Assembly: GCA_903858935.1 (NCBI GenBank)
Contig: CAIOKO010000051.1
Location: forward strand, 1-35,654
Direction of reading: 5' to 3'
Origin: an uncultured Schlesneria sp.
Lineage (GTDB): Bacteria > Planctomycetota > Planctomycetia > Planctomycetales > Planctomycetaceae
Length of the DNA: 35,654 nt
This document shows, piece after piece, positions 1-6,852 of this stretch. The notes under the pieces are model-generated. The model saw only the letters and a program-made list of their open reading frames with translations. It did no database searches and was not told the DNA's origin. Each line of letters starts with the position of its first letter. The first letter of the stretch is position 1. The position numbers were made by a program, and so were the translations under genes.

Positions 1-88
1 CCTTCGGCCAATAGGCCGCCGGTTGATTCCGCTGCCGTTCGATCGCCTGCTGCCGAGCCTCTTCCCGTGACGAAAATCGTTGAACCAT
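1..88 (-). CDS. Partial gene running off the left edge, unknown product
   Basis: An open minus-strand frame begins with ATG at 88 and stays open for 29 codons to the window edge. A run of five G lies about 8 nt upstream of the ATG as a plausible ribosome binding site, and a promoter-like sequence lies further upstream (134-161). The visible peptide starts MVQRFSSREEARQQ and continues with a charged, Gln/Arg-rich, probably helical stretch ending in YWPK. I do not recognise the family. The rest of the gene lies outside the window, so neither length nor domain can be judged. Confidence 0.5.
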   Translation of the reverse strand, partial: MVQRFSSREEARQQAIERQRNQPAAYWPK

Positions 89-133
89 CTGAAAACCCCC
101 TTGTCGAAATAAAAACACAAACACACGACAAGA

Positions 134-161
134 AATATACAGCAACGACAAGATATGTCAA
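134..161 (-). promoter_or_regulatory. Putative sigma70-type promoter with repeated ACGACA words
   Basis: On the minus strand, TTGACA (156-161) is followed by a 16-nt spacer and TATATT (134-139), which would start transcription about 40 nt before the ATG at 88. The word ACGACA occurs three times on the plus strand around it (125-130, 145-150, 171-176). The first two copies lie in a 20-bp-spaced direct repeat that continues as AAGA(A/T)AT. This suggests a regulator binding over the promoter. The promoter is read from consensus; the regulator is inference. Confidence 0.4.
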
Positions 162-232
162 CACAAAAACACGACATAGACTCTTGACGCTTGGAAGATG
201 TTTCTGGGAATCATCGATTTTGAAGGCAAGAA

Positions 233-306
233 TGGGACTGATGGGACTGTATGACGACGATCTTTCCGCTTTTGTCCCATAGGTCCCATTCGTCCCATCA
301 GTCCCA
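233..306. repeat. Left TGGGAC/GTCCCA array, 9-bp period
   Basis: Two TGGGAC units (233, 242) are followed after a 26-nt loop region by four GTCCCA units (274, 283, 292, 301), all spaced exactly 9 bp. The two halves are complementary, so the block can form a hairpin. It ends 29 nt beyond the stop codon of the four-helix-bundle gene. The loop region begins GTATGACG, and the loop, including TTTTGTCCCAT, resembles that of the array at 951-1043. Confidence 0.85.
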
Positions 307-335
307 TGAAATCGAACCCCCAAAACCATCATCCG

Positions 336-911
336 CTAATTCGGTCCATCGGGCTTCTTGTTCCGCTGCTTTAAGCGGGCCCTGGTCATTCTTTCGCGCA
401 GGCCACCTTCTTTGACGAAGTCCTGTTCTAACCTGCGAAGCTGCTGGTCCAGTAAAAAATTCGTCTGGTGAATCAGACAGATCGCGATGTTGGCCACCAC
501 CTCTGCCGACCGGGTTTCGCAGAATTCGCGGTATGATTCGTACGTAATTGGCGTTTGCTGGCCCATCGTGCGGACGTATTGGGCTTCCCTGGAATTTTTG
601 TCCCACTGCTTCAAATCACGGACTCGAAGGAAGTCTTCGTAATCGATTAATAATTCTTCCTGACTGGCTCGGGCGACATTGGTCAGTTTGATTTCGGTTT
701 CTTTTGATGTGCCCGATGCTTGGCTTCCTTCGACGATGTTTTGTTTGCCTGATCGGGCCGCCTGGATCATCTGGTCGACGGTTCGATCACCCTTGCTCAA
801 AAACCGCTGGCAGAATCGAAATGTCAGGTCGTAGACAACTTCGGCTTTCTGGTAGGACAGCAGGTCTTTGTATTGCCCATGCACGAGGATGAAGCCGGGT
901 TCGTCGGGCAT
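336..911 (-). CDS. Four-helix-bundle protein with suffix domain (S23/bAvd-like)
   Basis: This 191-residue protein matches the four-helix-bundle family related to the S23 proteins of 23S rRNA intervening sequences and to the accessory variability protein of diversity-generating retroelements. Family-typical words include DLLSYQKA near residue 16, QMIQAARSGKQNIVEG near 47-62 and ASQEELLIDYEDF near 82-94. The C-terminal part (about 134-180, with ICLIHQTNFLLDQQLRRLE and EGG) matches the suffix domain found after such bundles. A GGGG box lies 7-8 nt before the ATG. It is an orphan: no reverse transcriptase, variable target or rRNA gene is seen nearby. Self-complementary TGGGAC arrays bracket it at 29 nt and 39 nt. 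The molecular role of orphan members is not known to me; nucleic-acid binding as an oligomer is a family-based guess. Confidence 0.88.
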   Translation of the reverse strand: MPDEPGFILVHGQYKDLLSYQKAEVVYDLTFRFCQRFLSKGDRTVDQMIQAARSGKQNIVEGSQASGTSKETEIKLTNVARASQEELLIDYEDFLRVRDLKQWDKNSREAQYVRTMGQQTPITYESYREFCETRSAEVVANIAICLIHQTNFLLDQQLRRLEQDFVKEGGLRERMTRARLKQRNKKPDGPN

Positions 912-950
912 TGTTTCGCCCCTTTTCTTTGATCGAAGAAGAAGAAAGAA

Positions 951-1043
951 TGGGACTTTATGGGACCGATGGGACTTATGGGACGGTATGACGCGGAACG
1001 TCCTGATTTTGTCCCATGGGTCCTATTTGTCCCATCAGTCCCA
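951..1043. repeat. Right TGGGAC/GTCCCA array, 9-bp period
   Basis: Four TGGGAC units start at 951, 961, 970 and 979; three of the spacings are 9 bp or one off. They are followed by a loop region and by GTCCCA units at 1011, 1029 and 1038, with a degenerate GTCCTA at 1020, all in 9-bp register. The block has the same orientation as the 233-306 array and shares GGTATGACG and TTTTGTCCCAT in the loop, so the two are direct copies of a hairpin-forming element flanking the four-helix-bundle gene. A further isolated GTCCCA lies at 1087. Confidence 0.85.
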
Positions 1044-1187
1044 TTCGGTTCCAGTGGACACTGATTTTACCGACTTCGCGCTGTCAGTCCCATTAAACCC
1101 AAAGTTGGATTCTTACCTGAAATCTGACGCTGCCCGGATCACACATTGTTCAACGCGAGAACGATTGCCCTATTCTGAACCCATCGT

Positions 1188-1241
1188 GCGACGCGCATCA
1201 ACCGGCTGTGCCGGGCGACGCGCATCAACCGGCTGTGCCGG
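1188..1241. repeat. Perfect 27-bp tandem duplication with inner palindrome
   Basis: Positions 1188-1214 and 1215-1241 are identical. Each unit begins GCGACGCGCATCAA and ends with CCGGCTGTGCCGG, a 5-bp stem with a TGT loop. It sits in non-coding DNA between the TGGGAC array and the HNH gene. Confidence 0.9.
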
Positions 1242-1424
1242 AATTCTTCATCAATCCTTCATCATTCCGTAAGGCTCTGATTGTTGCTGAGTGATCGTCC
1301 TGCAGACTACAATGCCCACGCGGTTGGCGATTGCATGATTTGATTCTGCTGGTGTTAAACGCAATTCGCCACTGTGATGCACGTGACGCCCCAAACTTGT
1401 CCAGTGCGGAGGAGCACAGGCGAG

Positions 1425-2036
1425 ATGATTGCAGCACACAGTCCGGCGATCCAGTCCAGTGTTCTGGCACTGAACCGCCATTACCTACCGATCCATGTTC
1501 TCTCGGTCACCCGTGCGTTCTGCCTCCTCTATAAAGGGGCCGCCGAAGTCATCTCCGTCGACGATGGAACTTTTCATTCGTATGACTTTGGAAACTGGCT
1601 GGAAGTTGGCCTGCTGAAACTGGAACTGGATGACGCTCAGGATGCCGACTGGATTCGAGCCGTCAATTTCGAAATTCAGGTTCCCCGAATTATCCGACTG
1701 CTTCGATATGACCGCATGCCCCGCAACGGCGTGAAATTCAACCGCCGGAATATTTTCCTCCGCGATGAAAACCGCTGCCAGTATTGTGGTAAACGGTTCG
1801 GACTTCACAGCCTGAGCCTTGACCATGTCATGCCGAAAAGTCGTGGTGGGCCAACGACTTGGGAAAATATTGTCTGCTGTTGCCTGGACTGTAATGTGCG
1901 AAAAGGGGGCCGAACTCCTTACGAAGCGAACATGAAATTGATGAAAGCCCCGCATAAACCGGCCCGCAACCCCTTACTGTTCCACCATTTGAACAGCCGA
2001 AAATACGAATGCTGGCGAACGTTTTTGAACGAATGA
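1425..2036 (+). CDS. HNH endonuclease family protein
   Basis: This protein of 203 residues carries a complete HNH nuclease module. CQYC (118-121) and CLDC (153-156) are two zinc knuckle pairs. DHVMPKSRGG (133-142) holds the general-base histidine, and WEN (146-148) with N157 completes the fold. The N-terminal 110 residues are a conserved extension of unknown role found in stand-alone HNH proteins of this type. The ATG at 1425 was chosen over one at 1374 because GGAGGA lies 11 nt upstream and the protein then begins at the usual MIAAHSP-type N-terminus. It does not sit next to a restriction methyltransferase or phage genes, so its target is unknown. It is transcribed alone, 110 nt before hldE. 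Confidence 0.87.
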   Translation: MIAAHSPAIQSSVLALNRHYLPIHVLSVTRAFCLLYKGAAEVISVDDGTFHSYDFGNWLEVGLLKLELDDAQDADWIRAVNFEIQVPRIIRLLRYDRMPRNGVKFNRRNIFLRDENRCQYCGKRFGLHSLSLDHVMPKSRGGPTTWENIVCCCLDCNVRKGGRTPYEANMKLMKAPHKPARNPLLFHHLNSRKYECWRTFLNE

Positions 2037-2146
2037 ATCGTTTTCAGCCGCGAAGCCGCATTGACTGAACTTGCTTGTGCGTAGATGATTACAGTGCCAC
2101 CGTCAGGATGACGCGCGATTGACACCCAGCCAAGGATGGCGAACTC

Positions 2147-3679
2147 ATGACATTTGAACTCATCGACGAAATGGAGCGGTTGGGAACACCGCGAATCCTG
2201 GTGATCGGCGATCTGATCCTTGACCGCTACGTCTGGGGCGATGCCGAACGAATCAGCCAGGAAGCTCCTGTCATCCTGTTGCGCGAAGATCGCCAGGAGA
2301 CTCGATTGGGTGGAGCTGCCAATGTCGCCAACATGCTGCGGGGCCTCGACGCCGAAGTCACACTCGCCGGCGTTGTCGGCGCGGACGCTGACGGAAAAGT
2401 TGTGGCCGAAGATCTGACTCGTTTCGGCGTCGATTGCTCGGCCTTGATTGAAGACAGTGATCGACCAACGACCTGCAAAGTTCGCTTCATGGGGCGAGCC
2501 CAGCATCGACATCCTCATCAGATGTTACGAGTCGATCGCGAAATGCGACATCCGATTCGGACCGAGATTGCTCAACAACTGCTGAATTCGATCCTGCCTC
2601 GACTGCATGAGTTCCAGGCGGTGCTGATTTCTGACTATGCCAAAGGGGTTTGTACGGCCGAAGTTTTGCGACCGCTGATTGCGGCGGCGCGAGCTGCGGG
2701 CCTTCCCGTGATTGCCGATCCGGCTGCAGGTGGAGACTACAACCTGTACCGAGGTGCCACAGGAGTGACTCCTAACCGGTCCGAGACACAGAAAGCGACC
2801 GGAATCGACGTCAAAACGATCGACGCGGCATATCAGGCAGGACAAGTCCTGGTCGAGAAATTCGGTTTGGACATGGCGTTCGTAACACTCGATCGCGATG
2901 GGATTGTACTGGCTCGCGAGAACCACGAACCGGTACACCTGCCAACCCGAATCCGCGAGGTCTACGATGTGACCGGGGCAGGGGACATGGTGCTGGCGAT
3001 GTTTGGCCTGGGGATGGCCGCCGGGATCGAACCGTCACGACTCTGTCGACTGGCGAACGTCGCCGGGGGACTGGAGGTCGAACAGGTTGGCGTGGTCCGC
3101 ATCAGCCGCAAAGAAATTCTGACCGATCTGCTGCATGGCAGTCGGCGAGCGGCCGGAAAAGTCTGCTCACTGGATGAGCTGCAGCGACATGTGTCGGCGC
3201 GGCACAAAGCAGGCCAGAAGGTGGTCCTGACGAATGGCTGCTTTGACCTGCTTCACATTGGCCATCTCAGTTACCTGCAGGAAGCGGCTCGGGAAGGTGA
3301 TTGCCTGATCGTGGCGATTAACAGCGACCGCAGCGTTCGTCGATTGAATAAAGCACCTGACCGCCCGATCTTCGATGAAGAATACCGTGCTCAGATGCTC
3401 GCGGGACTGGAATCCGTCGATTACATCGTCATCTTCGACGAGGAAACGCCTCACGCGATTCTGCGACATTTGCAACCTGACGTCCTGGTCAAAGGGGGGA
3501 CCTATAGCGAAGACGAAATCGTCGGTCGCGAAGTGGTTCTCGGATATGGCGGACGAGTAAAGGCACTGGGAGTGACCCCGGGTGTCTCGACGACCGAAAT
3601 CGTCCGACGTTTACGAGACTCTGAAACGGTGGCGATTTCCATTCCGCGACCGGCTTCAAGCGAACGCCGCGCAGCGTGA
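2147..3679 (+). CDS. hldE: Bifunctional heptose-7-phosphate kinase / heptose-1-phosphate adenylyltransferase
   Basis: Full-length 510-residue HldE (RfaE) in the usual two-domain order. The N-terminal PfkB-type kinase (1-320) has the GD at 21-22, GGAANVA at 55-61 and the catalytic loop DVTGAGD at 274-280. The C-terminal nucleotidyltransferase (about 340-490) has NGCFDLLHIGH at 363-373, including the HxGH catalytic motif. By family knowledge it phosphorylates D-glycero-D-manno-heptose 7-phosphate at C1 and later adenylylates heptose 1-phosphate, feeding ADP-heptose to LPS core synthesis in the cytoplasm. AAGGA lies about 10 nt before the ATG. The heptosyltransferase gene follows after 31 nt, consistent with one transcript. 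The epimerase and phosphatase of the pathway are not in the window. Confidence 0.96.
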   Translation: MTFELIDEMERLGTPRILVIGDLILDRYVWGDAERISQEAPVILLREDRQETRLGGAANVANMLRGLDAEVTLAGVVGADADGKVVAEDLTRFGVDCSALIEDSDRPTTCKVRFMGRAQHRHPHQMLRVDREMRHPIRTEIAQQLLNSILPRLHEFQAVLISDYAKGVCTAEVLRPLIAAARAAGLPVIADPAAGGDYNLYRGATGVTPNRSETQKATGIDVKTIDAAYQAGQVLVEKFGLDMAFVTLDRDGIVLARENHEPVHLPTRIREVYDVTGAGDMVLAMFGLGMAAGIEPSRLCRLANVAGGLEVEQVGVVRISRKEILTDLLHGSRRAAGKVCSLDELQRHVSARHKAGQKVVLTNGCFDLLHIGHLSYLQEAAREGDCLIVAINSDRSVRRLNKAPDRPIFDEEYRAQMLAGLESVDYIVIFDEETPHAILRHLQPDVLVKGGTYSEDEIVGREVVLGYGGRVKALGVTPGVSTTEIVRRLRDSETVAISIPRPASSERRAA

Positions 3680-3710
3680 TATTCCTTTCCCATCTAGAGT
3701 TCGCCTGACG

Positions 3711-4790
3711 ATGAAGCTTGCGATCTTTCTGCCGAACTGGATTGGTGACGTCGTGATGGCGACCCCGACACTGCGCGCAGTGAGGGATCATTTTCCGACC
3801 GCTGAGATTGTCGGCATCATGCGTCCCTATGTGGCTGACGTGCTGGCAGGGACCGGGCTGATTGATCGGACCTTGTTTTATAATCCTCGAGGCAAAAATC
3901 CGACTCAACGAGGTTTTTCATTCGTGCGCACTTTACGCAACGAACGATTCGACACAGCATTGCTGTTGCCAAATTCGTTGCGAACAGGAACGCTCGCGTG
4001 GCTTTCGGGAGCAAAACGTCGAGTGGGATTTGCCCGAGACTGGCGTGGGTTACTGCTGACTGACCGCGTCACACCAAAATCAAAATCGGTTCCTCATCCC
4101 GTGATGGACGAGTATCTGCGGCTGGCTGAACAACTCGGTTGCAGTAATACAACTCATCAAATGGAACTGGCGGTCCTGCCGGAAGATCAGGCGAAACTCG
4201 ATGACTTCTGGTCGAATCGCTGGTTGATGGTCGACGGTGAATGGCAACAATTTTCTCAGGAGAATCCACCATCGTATGTCTGCTTCAATACGGGTGGAGC
4301 GTTTGGTGCCGCGAAGAACTGGCCACGGGAATACTTTGCGAAACTGGCTTATCGAGTTGCGACCGAATTCAACAAGACCGTGCTCATCGTCTGCGGGCCG
4401 TCTGAACGAGACGACGCGAGATGGATTGCGGCCGAGGCGCGGCATCCGTCCGTCTTAAGCCTGGCTGATGTGCCGCTGAGTATCGGCCTGACCAAGGCGG
4501 CAATTCGTCAGTCGGAGCTACTGGTTACCACCGATTCGGGTCCCCGGCACTTTGCAGCCCCGTTCGGCAAGCCGGTGATCACGCTGTTTGGTCCGACGCA
4601 TATCGCATGGAGCGAAACGTATTATGGTCGGGGCGAGCACCTGCAGCTGAAGCTTGATTGTGGTCCCTGTCAGCAGCGGGAGTGTCCACTAAAACACCAT
4701 CGTTGCCTGCGAGACCTGTCGGTCGACACGGTTTTTGCGGCGGTTGAACGGCACCTTGATAAGAAATGGCGGTTGCGGATTGTGGCTTGA
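3711..4790 (+). CDS. waaF: Lipopolysaccharide heptosyltransferase (GT9 family)
   Basis: This protein of 359 residues belongs to the GT9 ADP-heptose:LPS heptosyltransferase family, most like heptosyltransferase II. The N-terminal NWIGDVVMATP (9-19) is the family's acceptor-domain signature. Later blocks FNTGGAFGAAKNWP and TTDSGPRHFAAPFGKPVITLFGPT form the ADP-heptose binding C-terminal Rossmann domain. A Cys-rich tail near residues 310-330 is also typical. The start at 3711 gives the canonical MKLAIFLPNWIGD N-terminus; an upstream in-frame start inside hldE would add 43 unrelated residues. No strong Shine-Dalgarno box is visible, so translation may be coupled to hldE. It acts at the cytoplasmic face on lipid A-Kdo acceptor, using the ADP-heptose made by HldE. 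Confidence 0.9.
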   Translation: MKLAIFLPNWIGDVVMATPTLRAVRDHFPTAEIVGIMRPYVADVLAGTGLIDRTLFYNPRGKNPTQRGFSFVRTLRNERFDTALLLPNSLRTGTLAWLSGAKRRVGFARDWRGLLLTDRVTPKSKSVPHPVMDEYLRLAEQLGCSNTTHQMELAVLPEDQAKLDDFWSNRWLMVDGEWQQFSQENPPSYVCFNTGGAFGAAKNWPREYFAKLAYRVATEFNKTVLIVCGPSERDDARWIAAEARHPSVLSLADVPLSIGLTKAAIRQSELLVTTDSGPRHFAAPFGKPVITLFGPTHIAWSETYYGRGEHLQLKLDCGPCQQRECPLKHHRCLRDLSVDTVFAAVERHLDKKWRLRIVA

Positions 4791-4942
4791 ATTGGTTAAT
4801 GATGGGGAGTGATGCCGCGTTTCATAGAACTGATGTATCTTGGATCGTCTTTCATCATCGCGGGATATCAGGGGACTACTGATTAACGGTTCACAGCAGC
4901 TTTCGCGATCTAATCTTCCGGCCCAAAGGGTCAGCAGTTCAA

Positions 4943-4969
4943 ATAGCCAGGGCCGACGGCCCTGGCTAT
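4943..4969. repeat. Perfect palindrome, ATAGCCAGGGCC arms
   Basis: Arms ATAGCCAGGGCC (4943-4954) and GGCCCTGGCTAT (4958-4969) are perfectly complementary around the loop GAC. It could act as a terminator-like hairpin for the upstream heptosyltransferase transcript, but lacks a T-tract and is better read as an intergenic repeat, because a second copy of its core lies at 5088-5106. Confidence 0.8.
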
Positions 4970-5087
4970 GCAACCACGAAGTGATCGAAGGCCTGAAAGG
5001 CCGTCCATTCGCGAAATATCAATCAAACGCTGCAACCGAATCGAACGGTCGGCCCTTCAGGCCTGCGAGTTTTAATGGGAAACTGAA

Positions 5088-5106
5088 CCAGGGCCGATGG
5101 CCCTGG
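5088..5106. repeat. Second palindrome of the same family, CCAGGGCC arms
   Basis: CCAGGGCC (5088-5095) pairs with GGCCCTGG (5099-5106) around GAT, and the flank continues CTATTTGAA. The left flank of the first copy reads the reverse of this (TTCAAATAG), so the two copies lie in opposite orientation and together form a larger inverted pair. Confidence 0.75.
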
Positions 5107-5279
5107 CTATTTGAACGAATGGCCCATTTGGGCCGAAAGACCACTGAAAGCCCCTTTATCGGACCACCAACAGTCGATTTCGGCGACATCAAACACGATT
5201 CACATCGGCCAGAAAATACAAAATCTTTGTGGGTCTGATGCGACGTATTTCAGGCTGAACATTTTATTTCGGTATTAAT

Positions 5280-6461
5280 ATGCATATCGCGCTGGTTCGA
5301 CGTCATTGTTCGCTGAAACGGGCGGGGGCCGAACGCTACTGCGTCAACTTGTTTCGTGGTCTGCAGAAACTTGGCCATCGTGTGACTGTCATCGGGGAAG
5401 GGATCGACGACGAACTGAAAGACGAAGTCGAATTTCTGCCGGTTGCGGTTAACAAATTAACCTCGTGGACCCGGAACCGATCGTTTGCTGAGAATTGTGC
5501 GAAAGTCGCCCGGTCACAACCGTTTGATCTTGTGCATGGTTTGTCCCGTGTTGAGGGACTCGACACATTTCGGCTGACCGACCCGATGCAGACGCATTGG
5601 GTGAAGGTCTGGTATCGGCACCCGGTCTCACGCTGGCTTCAGCAGCTCAATCCCCGGCATCGAGCGATCTTTGAGCTGGAGCGTAAGCTGTATCAGCCGG
5701 CGGGTGTCCGGCGAGTGATCGTGCAATCAAAACTCGACGCCCGGCTGTTAACCGAATACTTTGGAGTGGAAGAATCTCGCATCCGCCGAATTGTGAACGG
5801 TGTGGACACTAACGTTTTTAATCCCGGTGTCCGAAGCGAACAGGCCGCAGTGCGTGAAGAACTTTTTCGCCAGTTTGACAAAGACGCGACGGGTAGCCGT
5901 TTTTCCAATGACGACACACCGCTGCTTGTCTTTGCTTCGATGGACTTCCGCCGGAAGGGGCTTGATTCGTTGCTGACGTCCCTCTCGCGACTGAAAGATC
6001 GCGAGGCAAAACTTGTCGTCCTTGGAGCAGGGGACATTGAAGGTTATCGCCGGATTGCCAGGTCGCTGGGGATTGAACGACGGGTGCTTTTCGCCGGTCG
6101 TCAATCGTCGATTGCACGGCTTTACGGAGCGGGAGACCTCTTTGTTCTGCCGACTATTTACGAGCCGTTCCCGAACGTCAACCTGGAAGCGATGGCGTGT
6201 GGTACGCCTGTGATCACGACCGCCACTGCCGGCGGAGCAGACATTATCGAACCAGGCCGGAATGGATACGTGATCCCTGACGCCTGGTCAGTTCAGGCAC
6301 TGACCGAACAAATTGACCATCATCTCGCGCTCCCTGATTCCGCGAAGCAACAGATGAGCAGCACCTGCTGGGACATCGCGTCAAAGCTTCGCGTGGAAGA
6401 CAACGCACGACAGGTGGTCGAAGTGTTTGAAGAAGTCGTACGGGAAAAGAACGCGGCGTAG
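5280..6461 (+). CDS. GT4 family glycosyltransferase (WaaG-like)
   Basis: This 393-residue protein has two Rossmann domains of the GT-B fold. The N-terminus MHIALVRRHCSLKRAGAERY has the Gly/Ala loop typical of acceptor binding. The C-terminal donor domain has FASMDFRRKGLDSLL (218-232) and the E-x7-E motif EPFPNVNLE (E295, E303) of retaining GT4 enzymes. It resembles LPS core glucosyltransferase I (WaaG/RfaG), which transfers glucose from UDP-glucose onto heptose II. That fits the hldE and heptosyltransferase genes upstream, but the exact donor and acceptor cannot be read from the sequence. There is no clear Shine-Dalgarno box; the 20 nt before the ATG are AT-rich, so leaderless or weak initiation is possible. 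Confidence 0.88.
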   Translation: MHIALVRRHCSLKRAGAERYCVNLFRGLQKLGHRVTVIGEGIDDELKDEVEFLPVAVNKLTSWTRNRSFAENCAKVARSQPFDLVHGLSRVEGLDTFRLTDPMQTHWVKVWYRHPVSRWLQQLNPRHRAIFELERKLYQPAGVRRVIVQSKLDARLLTEYFGVEESRIRRIVNGVDTNVFNPGVRSEQAAVREELFRQFDKDATGSRFSNDDTPLLVFASMDFRRKGLDSLLTSLSRLKDREAKLVVLGAGDIEGYRRIARSLGIERRVLFAGRQSSIARLYGAGDLFVLPTIYEPFPNVNLEAMACGTPVITTATAGGADIIEPGRNGYVIPDAWSVQALTEQIDHHLALPDSAKQQMSSTCWDIASKLRVEDNARQVVEVFEEVVREKNAA

Positions 6462-6473
6462 ATGGATCTTGTC

Positions 6474-6742
6474 CTGTGCCACTGCTCACGAGTCTTCGAG
6501 CTTGACTGATCGAGTCACGTGGCAGGTTTTTTCAAAGTAGCCGTCATCGCTCTGCGTGATGAGCATCTGTCGAAAACGGTTCACTCGTTCCCTTGGCATC
6601 GGAACAGCGACTTCGTTTGAACTTCTGATTTGAAAACATGCTGACAGGATCATGACGGGTTCTCGAACGATGCTCATCGCGCGGAGCGATGATGGCGACT
6701 TTGGTCTGAGTCAAAACCCCTTCAGAGTCTTCGAAGAAGCCG
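6474..6742. repeat. Approximately 270-bp palindromic repeat, copy A
   Basis: The core (6537-6699, 163 bp) has inverted terminal arms of 30 bp with 4 mismatches (6537-6566 against 6670-6699, the latter ending GCGGAGCGATGATGGCGAC). The outer part starts CTGTGCCACTGCT at about 6474 and ends GAGTCTTCGAAGAAGC at about 6742. A second copy in the same orientation occupies 8909-9187. No open frame is conserved inside. It looks like a non-autonomous, MITE- or REP-like element. Confidence 0.85.
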
Positions 6743-6792
6743 CACGTTCGTCCGTTCCACGATTTCAAAAGTCGCCGTTGATCCCTTATTCT

Positions 6793-6842
6793 GTTGTCGT
6801 CACATCGGGAAGGACAAATTGTCATCGCACATCAACGACAAC
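6793..6842 (+). promoter_or_regulatory. Candidate operator cluster of TTGTC/GACAA dyads
   Basis: GTTGTCGT (6793-6800) and ACGACAAC (6835-6842) form a perfect 8-bp inverted pair. Between them GACAAATTGTC (6813-6823) is an 11-bp palindrome using the same half-site. The cluster ends 10 nt before the ATG of a BlaI-like repressor, a family that usually binds dyads over its own promoter. Autoregulation is inference; no clear -35/-10 was assigned. Confidence 0.4.
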
Positions 6843-6852
6843 TGAGGCAGTC

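Larger units (their letters stand above)
912..1424. other. Repeat-rich intergenic region without a gene
   Basis: This stretch carries the leader of the four-helix-bundle gene, the right TGGGAC array (951-1043) and a perfect 27-bp tandem duplication (1188-1241). The open frames crossing it read through repeat DNA and have no recognisable protein signal. Nothing else was identified between 1242 and the HNH gene's ribosome binding site at about 1408. Confidence 0.6.
4791..5279. other. Intergenic region filled with palindromic repeats
   Basis: No credible gene. The region contains two related GGGCC-centred palindromes (4943-4969, 5088-5106), smaller dyads around 4989-5003 and GGCCCATTTGGGCC (5121-5134), and copies of words such as AGGCCTGAAAGGCC and GGCCCTTCAGGCC. 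These features resemble the dispersed intergenic repeats I associate with planctomycete genomes. An open frame at 4840-5238 simply reads through them. Confidence 0.65.
6462..6852. other. Intergenic region upstream of the BlaI-like gene
   Basis: The first two thirds are the ~270-bp repeat copy A (6474-6742). The last third (6743-6852) is the upstream region of the BlaI-like gene, with TTGTC/GACAA dyads at 6793-6842. An in-frame extension of the downstream gene to 6652 would start inside the repeat and was not used. Confidence 0.7.

Noticed and set aside
67-282. 71-codon plus-strand frame
   Set aside because: It runs against the better-supported edge gene and its promoter, reads into the TGGGAC array, and has no protein family signal.
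336-911. Four-helix-bundle gene as part of a diversity-generating retroelement
   Set aside because: No reverse transcriptase, template repeat or variable target gene is present in the window, so only the accessory-protein resemblance stands.
233-1043. TGGGAC arrays read as a CRISPR array
   Set aside because: Units are 9 bp with 3-nt gaps, palindromically opposed, and there are no spacer-sized unique segments or cas genes.
868-1272. 134-codon plus-strand frame
   Set aside because: It translates the 9-bp array as a three-residue periodic peptide and the 27-bp tandem repeat; this is repeat DNA, not a gene.
4840-5238. 132-codon plus-strand frame after the heptosyltransferase gene
   Set aside because: The frame consists of translated palindromic repeats (for example repeated QGRRPWL-like words) without a ribosome binding site.
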